Assembly (NCBI GenBank): GCA_937870825.1
Contig: CALMZO010000151.1
Coordinates: 83,592 to 147,591 of the forward strand
Reading direction: 5' to 3'
Length of the DNA: 64,000 bases
Source: an uncultured Chloroflexota bacterium
Lineage (GTDB): Bacteria; Chloroflexota; Anaerolineae; UBA4142; SHND01
The position numbers were made by a program, and so were the translations under genes. Below are positions 42,805 to 50,023 of the stretch, piece by piece. The notes beneath the pieces were generated by a model. The model saw nothing but the letters and a program-made list of their open reading frames with translations. It was not told the origin of the DNA and made no database searches. Every line of letters begins with the position of its first letter. The stretch's first letter is position 1.

Positions 42805-43659
42805 TCAGGACTGAAAGAACAACAACCAAATCGCAATTGCCCACAATCCAACAGAGACACCTACCATAAGCCATTGCGATTTAGCAAATGCGGTCATGCC
42901 TCCCGCCCACGACGTTCCGCCAACATACGGAGAAAGAAACAGGGTTCCCAACATTGCCCACTCATCTCGCCGACGCTTCCACGCCATCACGGCGAGAAGG
43001 ATGCCAAAAGGAATCGAGTGGGGCCAAAAACTTGTATTCCACCAAACAGAGCTAAGCCGCGCGGCTTTCAAGGGCCACAGCCCAAACATCAAAATCGAAA
43101 GCAGACCTGCCACGACAAGCGGCGTCAACGTGCGCAACACGATTTTCCAGCCGCCTTGACGATAGGCACGCGCGAGCCAGAACAACGCCACGAGTGCGCC
43201 CAACTGCGGTTTGACCGCCAAAAGCAATAGCCCCCAACGCGGCGCCAGCACAAGTCCCAACACCACCAACCAATCTACATTCGCATAATACACGCTGTTC
43301 AAGACGGGCAGCGATACGATAAAGGCGGAAATTCCGAATACCCCCGCGCCGAGGCGATGAATTGCATACGCAAACGCCGCCATACTAATCACCGCGTATA
43401 ACGCGCGTCCGACCTCTTCGGGCAATACCGCCATTGGCGCTATCAATGGCAGAATCCACGGCGGATTGTAAAATGCTTCCGCATACGGGTCGCGCCCTTC
43501 AAGCCACGCGAGCGCCGCCGGACGATAAGAGTGGACCCAATCGTACGCGCCGGGGAGAAAAAGCGTCCCGCCCACCCACAACGCCGCCCCCGCGAGGACT
43601 GCGCCCAAAACGCCACGCAGTCTTTTGTGTCGTTCCAATGCAAACGCGAATGAATTCAT
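42805..43659 (-). CDS. GT87-like (DUF2029) membrane protein
   Basis: This 284-aa protein has about eight helices, with PYAEAFYNPPWILPL and LLLAVKPQLGALVALFWLAR, which match the GT87/DUF2029 alpha-mannosyltransferase-like group (YPP and KPQ motifs). It is shorter than most members (about 400 aa), so it may be a trimmed version. Its place between ATPase and permeases of an ABC exporter suggests a role in a glycolipid or polyprenyl-linked sugar, but this is inference. Confidence 0.7.
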   Translation of the reverse strand: MNSFAFALERHKRLRGVLGAVLAGAALWVGGTLFLPGAYDWVHSYRPAALAWLEGRDPYAEAFYNPPWILPLIAPMAVLPEEVGRALYAVISMAAFAYAIHRLGAGVFGISAFIVSLPVLNSVYYANVDWLVVLGLVLAPRWGLLLLAVKPQLGALVALFWLARAYRQGGWKIVLRTLTPLVVAGLLSILMFGLWPLKAARLSSVWWNTSFWPHSIPFGILLAVMAWKRRRDEWAMLGTLFLSPYVGGTSWAGGMTAFAKSQWLMVGVSVGLWAIAIWLLFFQS

Positions 43660-43712
43660 TCTGGGTCATCGCAACGGACGGGTCAAGTGAAATCCTGCGC
43701 GCATGGCTGCGC

Positions 43713-44288
43713 TCAACGAATTGGTACCGGAATTTCCCTTACAGCGAAACGTTCTACCCACTCTAACAATTCTTGGGCGAACAATTCCACGCGCTGCAAC
43801 ACGCGCGCATCGTTCAATTGATAATCTCCTTCGCGTCCCGTATAGTGGTCGCGCAGTGTCGCAATTTGCGCCGTAATGACCGGCGCGCCAAGACTCCGCA
43901 TCACGATTCGCAAATGGTCTAACGGCTGGACCCCTTTGTGCGCGACCAAGCCAACCGGTTTGTTTTCAAACTGCGGGTCGCCGACCAAGTCCAGCGCATT
44001 TTTCAAAACGCCCGTATAGGAATTGTGATAAACGGGTGACCCGAGCACAAACGCGTTCGCTTGCTCTACCATTTTTGCAAACAACCGAACATTGTCGTCA
44101 GGATATTCATGGGGGATTCCATCATACTCCGGGTCCGCGATGGGCAGCGGATTTTTGACCAAATCCCATTCGCACACGTCCGCGCCATTCCGTTCCAACA
44201 CCTCACCGACTGCGCGAATCAATGCGCGCGTGTACGACGGACGCCGAATGCTGCCTGCAATCATCAACACACTCGGACTATTCCTCAT
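43713..44288 (-). CDS. NADPH-dependent FMN reductase
   Basis: This 191-aa flavodoxin-like protein has the phosphate-binding loop GSIRRPSYTRALIRAV and the family motif LGSPVYHNSYTGVLKNALD, where the isoalloxazine binds. It reduces FMN or quinones with NAD(P)H (SsuE/ChrR-like). The start at 44288 has GAGG about 8 nt before it and overlaps the ATPase stop by 11 nt. The alternative ATG at 44264 would omit the first strand. It is part of the nine-gene operon. Confidence 0.85.
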   Translation of the reverse strand: MRNSPSVLMIAGSIRRPSYTRALIRAVGEVLERNGADVCEWDLVKNPLPIADPEYDGIPHEYPDDNVRLFAKMVEQANAFVLGSPVYHNSYTGVLKNALDLVGDPQFENKPVGLVAHKGVQPLDHLRIVMRSLGAPVITAQIATLRDHYTGREGDYQLNDARVLQRVELFAQELLEWVERFAVREIPVPIR

Positions 44289-45306
44289 CCTCGTCCTCAC
44301 TGTCACCGCGTTCCGCGCGCGCCAACGCCGCTTGTTCGAACACGCGCGCAATCACATCTTCAATCGGTGGGTCTTCAATCGTCACATCCGCGACGGGCAA
44401 CTCGGCAAGAATGCGCGCTGCCATTTCCGATGTTTTGCTGCGCGGCACGAGCCATTCTGCGCGCAGTCCTTTGTGTTTCAACACTTCGCCATAATCGGAC
44501 AAGCTGTGCCCGTTCAACGCCGACGCGAATTCGACGCGCACCAATTTGTGCGGCGCAATTCGCGCGGACAATTCTTCGAGCGAACCGTCGTACATCAATT
44601 TGCCGTGGTCAATCACGATCACGCGCTTGCACAACGCGGTCACGTCCGCCATGTAATGACTCGTCAGAATCACCGTCGCGGAATGCCGCCGATTGTATTC
44701 CGCGATAAATTGCCGGATCTTGGTTTGCATCGTCACATCAAGACCAATTGTCGGTTCGTCGAGAAACAAAACTTGCGGGCGATGCAGTAGCGCGGCGGCG
44801 AGTTCACACTTCATGCGTTCGCCGAGCGAAAGTTTGCGGACTTGCTTTTGCAACAACGGCGCAAGGTCAAGCAGTTCCGTCAGTTCGTTCAATGTTTTTT
44901 TGTACTGGTCTTCCGGAATTTCATAAATCGCTTGATTCACCAGAAACGTTTCGATCGCGGGCAAGTCCCAGGTCAATTGCTGCTTTTGTCCCATCACCAA
45001 AGTCATTTGCCGCAAATATGCGGGACGGCGCTCCTGCGGAAGATAGCCCAACACGCGCGCTTCGCCGCCGGTCGGATACAGCAGCCCTGACAACATTTTC
45101 AAGGTCGTCGTTTTCCCCGCGCCGTTCGGTCCGAGAAAGCCGACGATTTCGCCCGCCGCAATCGCGAACGAAATATCGTCCACCGCTTTTACATCGCGAT
45201 ACTTGCGATTGATAAATGATTTCAAAGAGCCGGTGATACCCGGCTCTTTGTCATGCACTTGATAATATTTTTTCAGATTCGTGACCTGAATCGGTGGTGC
45301 ATCCAT
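44278..45306 (-). CDS. ABC transporter ATP-binding protein (ABC-2 exporter)
   Basis: This 342-aa ATPase has Walker A GPNGAGKTT, Q-loop GQKQQLTWDLPA, signature KLSLGERMKCELAAALLHRP, Walker B VLFLDEPTIGLD and switch SHYMADV. It carries an N-terminal insertion (SLKSFINRKYRDVKAVDDIS) and a C-terminal extension typical of the ATPases that pair with DUF990-type permeases. Both permeases are encoded further down the same operon. It starts 1 nt after the PPOX gene stop. Confidence 0.9.
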   Translation of the reverse strand: MDAPPIQVTNLKKYYQVHDKEPGITGSLKSFINRKYRDVKAVDDISFAIAAGEIVGFLGPNGAGKTTTLKMLSGLLYPTGGEARVLGYLPQERRPAYLRQMTLVMGQKQQLTWDLPAIETFLVNQAIYEIPEDQYKKTLNELTELLDLAPLLQKQVRKLSLGERMKCELAAALLHRPQVLFLDEPTIGLDVTMQTKIRQFIAEYNRRHSATVILTSHYMADVTALCKRVIVIDHGKLMYDGSLEELSARIAPHKLVRVEFASALNGHSLSDYGEVLKHKGLRAEWLVPRSKTSEMAARILAELPVADVTIEDPPIEDVIARVFEQAALARAERGDSEDEDEE

Positions 45307-45744
45307 TTATGCCGCGTCCTTTTTCCACATCGTCCGTACGGGCTCATCCTGATACACGATGGACTGTGCGCGTTCCACATCCAACTCGAACAAGATATAG
45401 TGCGGTTTCGGTTGATAACCGATTTGCGCTGCCAATGTGCGCGAGGTTTCATCGTCCATCAATTTCGCGCGTCCCGCACACCAAAATTCGCCGCTCTCAC
45501 CGGTACTATCACTCATCGCACAGTGAATTTGATAACGCCCATCGCGCTGCAAATCTTTTCCTTTCGGCGAAGTCGGTTCCATGAAAAGGAAAAAATGTCC
45601 TTGCCCGATTATCGGCGTGACGGGATGCACGCGCGGCGCGCCGTCTTTTTGCGTCGTCGCCAAATACGCCACGCGCCCATTCAATCGTTCGGCGCCATAC
45701 GCCGCAAGTTCGGGCGCGGCATTTGCAAAATCGCTCCAGTTCAT
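45307..45744 (-). CDS. Pyridoxamine 5'-phosphate oxidase family protein
   Basis: This 145-aa split-barrel flavoprotein of the PPOX-like group shows RVAYLATTQKDGAPRVHPVTPII (the barrel strand and flavin contact) and YQIHCAMSDSTGESGEFWCAGRAKL. It may use FMN, F420 or heme; the reaction is unknown. The ATG at 45744 is chosen because the in-frame upstream codon is TTG inside the preceding gene. Confidence 0.8.
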   Translation of the reverse strand: MNWSDFANAAPELAAYGAERLNGRVAYLATTQKDGAPRVHPVTPIIGQGHFFLFMEPTSPKGKDLQRDGRYQIHCAMSDSTGESGEFWCAGRAKLMDDETSRTLAAQIGYQPKPHYILFELDVERAQSIVYQDEPVRTMWKKDAA

Positions 45745-45748
45745 ATTT

Positions 45749-46831
45749 TCACACAATCAAATTCATGTCGCCAAACTCGTGCCACAAATATCCGCGCGCA
45801 ATACATTCTTGATACGCATCCTGCAAACGCTTGGGCGCGACGAACGCGCTCAACAAATCGAGATGACTCGCTTGCGGCTCATGCAATCCCGTCAACAAAC
45901 CATCCACAACGCGCAGTCTGTAATCCGGTGTAATGTGCAAACGCGTCCAGCCGCGCGTCGCCGAAACGGAATTGTCCGCGCGCGCCGCAGTCTCTAACGC
46001 GCGCACGACAGTTGTTCCCACCGCGATAATTCGTCCGCCGCGTTCGCGCGTCTCATTTACGCTGCGCGCGGTTTCTGCGGGAACGACAAACTCTTCGTCA
46101 TAATTCGGATGAATCGCATCAATCGCATCGTCGCGCGTTGACGAGAGTCCGGTGTGCAACGAAAGCGACGCGAGCCCAACGCCGCGCTTTTTCAATTTCA
46201 ACAACAATTCCCAAGTGAACGGACGCCCCGCCGACGGCATTTCCACCGAACCCGGTTGACTGGCATAAACCGTTTGATACAAATCCAAAGGCAGCGCGTC
46301 GGGAACGTACGTGTAACGCACCGGTTCGCCGAGCCGATAAATTTTGTTGAGCAAATCCGCGCAGCACGTTTCAAATTTCATCCGCCACAAAAATGGCAAA
46401 TCGGGACGCCGCGCCAAAATCGTTGCGCGCAATCCTTGTCCAAAGGTCAAGCGCATCCCGACGCGTCCAATGTGCGCGCGTCCATTCAACAACAGCACAT
46501 CCCACAAATCATCCGCGCGGCGATGCGCGAGCCGCACTTCAACCTCTTGACAGAGTTCATCACGCGCGCGCAATAACGCGGGCAGCGTGCGCGAATCATT
46601 CACCACCAACAAATCGCCCGCGCGTAAAAAATCGCCGAGCGCGTCAAAGCGCGTATGAATCGGGCTACCTTCCGTCCGATTCATAACCATCAACCGCACC
46701 GCATCGCGGCGCATCCCGCGAAATTCCGCCGGTTCGCGCGCTTCCAATTTCGGCGGCAGCGTAAATTGCACCGGCGGCGTTACCGCATCGCCAAGTTTTG
46801 TTTCGTGAATGTCTTGCAAACTCAATATCAC
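45749..46831 (-). CDS. QueA-like S-adenosylmethionine:tRNA ribosyltransferase-isomerase
   Basis: This 360-aa protein follows the QueA plan: LVVNDSRTLPALLRARDE, a beta-barrel insertion, LYQTVYASQPGSVEMPSAGRPFT, then a closing block. Canonical QueA has GAVAAPTAGLHFT and LHVGLGTF; here these read GSVEMPSAGRPFT and LHTGLSSTR. It is a divergent branch, annotated as QueA in many genomes. True QueA adds the epoxycyclopentane of queuosine precursor at tRNA position 34; whether this branch does so is uncertain. tgt and the queuosine-salvage gene lie at 60.9-63.2 kb. Confidence 0.75.
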   Translation of the reverse strand: MILSLQDIHETKLGDAVTPPVQFTLPPKLEAREPAEFRGMRRDAVRLMVMNRTEGSPIHTRFDALGDFLRAGDLLVVNDSRTLPALLRARDELCQEVEVRLAHRRADDLWDVLLLNGRAHIGRVGMRLTFGQGLRATILARRPDLPFLWRMKFETCCADLLNKIYRLGEPVRYTYVPDALPLDLYQTVYASQPGSVEMPSAGRPFTWELLLKLKKRGVGLASLSLHTGLSSTRDDAIDAIHPNYDEEFVVPAETARSVNETRERGGRIIAVGTTVVRALETAARADNSVSATRGWTRLHITPDYRLRVVDGLLTGLHEPQASHLDLLSAFVAPKRLQDAYQECIARGYLWHEFGDMNLIV

Positions 46832-46854
46832 CGCACCTCAAACAACTCCGACAA

Positions 46855-47589
46855 TCAGACAAACGCAAACTGCTGCGCGAGGAAACGCTTGCCGTTGATT
46901 TCGTTGGATGCATTCGACGCGAGATACACAAACACGTGCGTCACCGTTTCCGGTTTTGCCCATTGCGACGCGTCGCCGTCAGGTTCGCTCGCGCGTTTCA
47001 TTGCGGTATCCATGTCGCCGGGGTCAACGCTGTTGATGCGAACACCCGTGCCTTCCAATTCTGCCGCCCACACGCGCGTCATGTGGTCAAGCGCGGCTTT
47101 GGAAACTCCATACGCGCCCCATGTCGGATAACCGACTACGCCCGCATCCGAACTCACATTGATAATCGAACCCGCACCGCGCGCGAGCATTTGTCCAATC
47201 AGCGCGCGCGTCAACATGAATGGCGCGGTCACATTCGTTCGCAATACATTTTCAAACTCCTCAATCGGCGTATCCGCGAGAAACGGCATCGGCGTCGGTC
47301 CCAACGCGGACGCGTTGTTGACCAAAATATCCACGCGCCCGAAACGCGCCAACGCTTCGCCCGCGAGTCGTTCCACATCCGCGCGCTGCGACACATCCGC
47401 AATCACCCGCAACACCGGCGCATTCAACGCGCGCAAAATCGCTTCCGTTTCGCGTAGATCATTCGCGCTCGCACTCCGCGAATTAATCACGAGTTGCGCA
47501 CCCTGTTTGGCAAATTCGACAGCAAGGGCGCGTCCCAAACCGCGCGACGCGCCCGTTATCAATGCAACTTGATTGCGTAGGGAAAACAT
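46855..47589 (-). CDS. SDR-family oxidoreductase
   Basis: This 244-aa classical short-chain dehydrogenase has the cofactor motif TGASRGLGRAL, the NNAS motif (DILVNNASAL), and the catalytic Ser-Tyr-Lys in NVSSDAGVVGYPTWGAYGVSKAAL. The substrate is unknown. NADP preference is suggested by the basic Ser-Arg after strand 2 (NSRSAS). It is followed by the QueA-like gene after 23 nt and preceded by the VOC gene with a 1-nt gap. Confidence 0.9.
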   Translation of the reverse strand: MFSLRNQVALITGASRGLGRALAVEFAKQGAQLVINSRSASANDLRETEAILRALNAPVLRVIADVSQRADVERLAGEALARFGRVDILVNNASALGPTPMPFLADTPIEEFENVLRTNVTAPFMLTRALIGQMLARGAGSIINVSSDAGVVGYPTWGAYGVSKAALDHMTRVWAAELEGTGVRINSVDPGDMDTAMKRASEPDGDASQWAKPETVTHVFVYLASNASNEINGKRFLAQQFAFV

Positions 47590-47590
47590 T

Positions 47591-47971
47591 TCACACCTCG
47601 TACGTCGTCAATTCCAATTGATGCCCGTCAGGGTCATAAAAATAAATCGAATGGGAAAGGATGTGGTCTTGAAATTCAAATTCGATTCTGCGCACGCGCA
47701 ATTCATTTTGCGCACGTTCAAAATTTTCGCGGTCCACGCGAAACGCCAAGTGCCGCATTGCAATTGTGTCGCGTTCGGGACGCGCTTTCGGTTTCGCAAC
47801 CGACGCGGGGAACAGCGCGATGCCCGTATTTCCCGCGCACACAAACGTCGGCACATCGCCCCACGCCTCGGCGTAGCGTTGTACGAGTCCCAACACATCA
47901 CAATACCAATCGCGCGAACGTTTCACGTCGCGCACGGTGATGGCAATGTGGTCAAGACCTGAAATTTCCAA
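47591..47971 (-). CDS. VOC-family (glyoxalase-like) protein
   Basis: This 126-aa protein has two beta-alpha-beta-beta-beta units. The metal ligands expected from the fold are His in GLDHIAITV, His in MRHLAFRV and Glu near the end (HQLELTTYE). It resembles small lyases, dioxygenases or fosfomycin-type proteins; no specific reaction can be assigned. It is the first gene of the nine-gene minus-strand operon. Confidence 0.85.
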   Translation of the reverse strand: MEISGLDHIAITVRDVKRSRDWYCDVLGLVQRYAEAWGDVPTFVCAGNTGIALFPASVAKPKARPERDTIAMRHLAFRVDRENFERAQNELRVRRIEFEFQDHILSHSIYFYDPDGHQLELTTYEV

Positions 47972-47986
47972 TCTTTCACCTCTGTT

Positions 47987-48119
47987 CCAATGGGCGACTA
48001 CAAGAGTGCGCCCCTACTCTCCAATGGGCGACTATAAGGGTGCGCCCCTACTCTCCAATGGGTGACTACAAGAGTGCGCCCCTACTCTCCAATGGGCGAC
48101 TACAAGAGTGCGCCCCTAC
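47987..48119. repeat. Four tandem copies of a 34-bp repeat
   Basis: Units start at 47987, 48021, 48055 and 48089 (CCAATGGGCGACTACAAGAG then TGCGCCCCTACTCT). They differ at only a few positions; the second has TATAAGGG and the third GGTGACT. Each unit contains an imperfect palindrome (GGGCG ... TGCGCCCC). The last unit forms the stop codon of the dipeptidase gene. Confidence 0.9.
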
Positions 48120-49165
48120 GCGGGCAGCGCGCGTTCCAGAATCCGCAGCCAATTGCCGCCCATGATGCCTCGCACCTCATCATCATTGAAACCCGCGCGC
48201 GATAACGCATCTGCGAATTTCGGCAAATCGGCAGCAGTGTCAATTTCGTCCGGTGTTGCCTCCATGCCAAAGCCGCCGTCGAAATCGGTGCCGATGCCGC
48301 AATGTGTTGCGTCACCTGCCAAATCGCAAATGTGTTTCATGTGGTCAATCACTGTCGCGAACGTCACGGCTTTTTTGTCCGCGCCGCTTTGACGCCATTG
48401 ATGTTTGAGGAATTGATTGAAAAAGACCGCGCCGATGACGCCATCGCGTTTCACCAACGCGCGAATCATGTCGTCGCTCAATTGGCGGTCCGTCGGAACG
48501 TACTGGCGCGTATTGGAATGACTTGCAATCACTGTTCCGTCAAACAAATCGAGCGCCTGAAAGAAACTTTCTTCCGCCATGTGCGAGGTATCGAGAATGA
48601 AACCGAGCCGCGACATTTCACGCATCAACTCTTTGCCGATTTCTGTGAGCGGACCCGGTTTGCCCGTGCCGCCGCTGTAACGCGTTTGACTCCACGCGGG
48701 TCCGATGATTCTCACCCCCCCCTCGAACCACTGCGCGGCATCTTGCGGTTGAATGATGGGGTCTGCGCCTTCCATCAAAAGCACGAGCCCGATTTTCGGT
48801 TCCGTTGAATCCACAACGCGCTTCAAGTCTGCACGCGTCGTGATGAGCGAAATGCGCGGGTCGCCCGCGAGCAGCGCATAGTACGCCAATTGCTCCTGCC
48901 CTAACGCGTTTGCCTGTTCTGCCGTGCTGTACGTTTTGCCCGGCGTATTCGAACCGCCTGTGGGCGAAACATAAATCGTCGCAAAAATGACGCGGACATT
49001 GCCTGCGAGAAAATCGTCAATGCCGACGGTGGCAAGACCGTTCACAGGTTTGGCGGGTTCGGACGCGCGCACTTGTTTTGCCGAAAGACGTGGGTCGCGT
49101 CCGAGTGAGAGGGCGTTGTAGGCGAGGTCTTCATGAGCATCCACAATCAGATACGGGATTGGCAC
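48116..49165 (-). CDS. Membrane dipeptidase (peptidase M19)
   Basis: This 349-aa TIM-barrel metallopeptidase is of the renal dipeptidase type. The N-terminal metal motif is VDAHEDLAYNAL, the bridging Glu lies in LLMEGADPI, the His in SHSNTRQYVPTDRQLSD, and the C-terminal part has HCGIGTDFDGGFG. The family hydrolyses L-D or D-containing dipeptides. No signal peptide is seen, so it may act in the cytoplasm despite its name. A consensus promoter (TTGACA, 17 bp, GATAAT) and AAGGAG site precede it. It is divergent from a SufR-like regulator. Confidence 0.9.
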   Translation of the reverse strand: MPIPYLIVDAHEDLAYNALSLGRDPRLSAKQVRASEPAKPVNGLATVGIDDFLAGNVRVIFATIYVSPTGGSNTPGKTYSTAEQANALGQEQLAYYALLAGDPRISLITTRADLKRVVDSTEPKIGLVLLMEGADPIIQPQDAAQWFEGGVRIIGPAWSQTRYSGGTGKPGPLTEIGKELMREMSRLGFILDTSHMAEESFFQALDLFDGTVIASHSNTRQYVPTDRQLSDDMIRALVKRDGVIGAVFFNQFLKHQWRQSGADKKAVTFATVIDHMKHICDLAGDATHCGIGTDFDGGFGMEATPDEIDTAADLPKFADALSRAGFNDDEVRGIMGGNWLRILERALPA

Positions 49166-49184
49166 ATTGGCTCCTTGCTGTGAG

Positions 49185-49213
49185 ATTATCGCGCAGGTGG
49201 GTCACTTTGTCAA
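49185..49213 (-). promoter_or_regulatory. Promoter of the dipeptidase gene
   Basis: On the minus strand TTGACA (49208-49213), 17-bp spacer, GATAAT (49185-49190), then AAGGAG and the ATG at 49165. Confidence 0.8.
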
Positions 49214-49240
49214 CATTTTTGTTTATAAAGTAAATAAAGT

Positions 49241-49268
49241 TTGCAATGCAATCAAATCGGCATATAAT
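49241..49268 (+). promoter_or_regulatory. Leaderless promoter of the SufR-like gene
   Basis: TTGCAA (49241-49246), 16-bp spacer, TATAAT (49263-49268). The ATG at 49275 follows after 6 nt, so the expected transcription start is the A of ATG. An AT-rich stretch (TTTATAAAGTAAATAAAG) just upstream may bind a regulator. Confidence 0.75.
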
Positions 49269-49274
49269 GACAGT

Positions 49275-49967
49275 ATGATAAACGAGGTTTCGACGCGACG
49301 ACAAATTTTGCAATTGCTTCGCACCGACGGCAATCTCACCGCGCAGCAGTTGGCAGAGAAATTGACGATTACGTCAATGGGCGTGCGGCGGCATTTGATG
49401 ACGCTGGAGCGCGACGGCTTGATTCAGATGCAGACCCAGCGTCAACCGACCGGGCGTCCAACGTTTGTCTACGGTCTAACAGAAGCGGGTTTTGAAACCT
49501 TTCCAAAAAGTTATGATTTGTTGGCGACCCAAGTGCTGGATGTTGTGCGCGCGACCGAAGGCGATGCCCGCGTAGCACAAATTTTCGCGAGTCGCATGGA
49601 GCAATTATACGAGCAATTTGCGCCCCGCATGAATGGAAAAAATCTCGGCGAGCGGATCCAGGAATTGGCAAACATTCAAGAAGAGTCGGGCTATATGGCG
49701 CGATGGGAAAAAACCAAGGGCGGCTATCTCCTCAAGGAACAAAACTGTGCGATTTATCGCGTCGCGTGCCGTTTTCAAGAAGCGTGTCAATTTGAAATTG
49801 AATTGTTTCGCCGCCTGCTCGAAGCCGACATCGAACGCGTGGAACATCAAGTCAAAGGCGATTTGGCTTGCACTTATTTTATTCCCGAAAAGTCGTTTCG
49901 TTCGCGCACCGTCGCAAAGGTCAAAAACAAGAAACGCTCGGAACTCTCACAGCGCGCACAACGGTAA
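49275..49967 (+). CDS. SufR-like iron-sulfur winged-helix regulator
   Basis: This 230-aa protein starts with a DeoR/ArsR-type winged helix (RRQILQLLRTDGNLTAQQLAEKLTITSMGVRRHLMTLERDGLI). A GRPTFVYGLTEAG wing and a C-terminal helical domain follow, with four Cys in NCAIYRVACRFQEACQ and GDLACTYFI. That pattern resembles the Fe-S ligands of SufR, the repressor of suf cluster-assembly genes. No suf gene is nearby; it may regulate the divergent dipeptidase, itself, or distant genes. The promoter fixes the start; an ATG 108 nt upstream lies before the promoter. A strong terminator follows. Confidence 0.8.
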   Translation: MINEVSTRRQILQLLRTDGNLTAQQLAEKLTITSMGVRRHLMTLERDGLIQMQTQRQPTGRPTFVYGLTEAGFETFPKSYDLLATQVLDVVRATEGDARVAQIFASRMEQLYEQFAPRMNGKNLGERIQELANIQEESGYMARWEKTKGGYLLKEQNCAIYRVACRFQEACQFEIELFRRLLEADIERVEHQVKGDLACTYFIPEKSFRSRTVAKVKNKKRSELSQRAQR

Positions 49968-49991
49968 TGTGCGATTGGGTTGCGGGATGGC

Positions 49992-50023
49992 ACGGGACGG
50001 ACAGTTCCGTCCCGTTTTTTTTT
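49992..50023 (+). terminator. Terminator between convergent genes
   Basis: A 10-bp perfect stem (ACGGGACGGA / TCCGTCCCGT), loop CAGT, with nine T (50015-50023). Confidence 0.88.

Noticed and set aside
49167..49274. N-terminal extension of the SufR-like protein from an ATG at about 49167
   Set aside because: It would lie upstream of the promoter boxes and codes for residues without family similarity.
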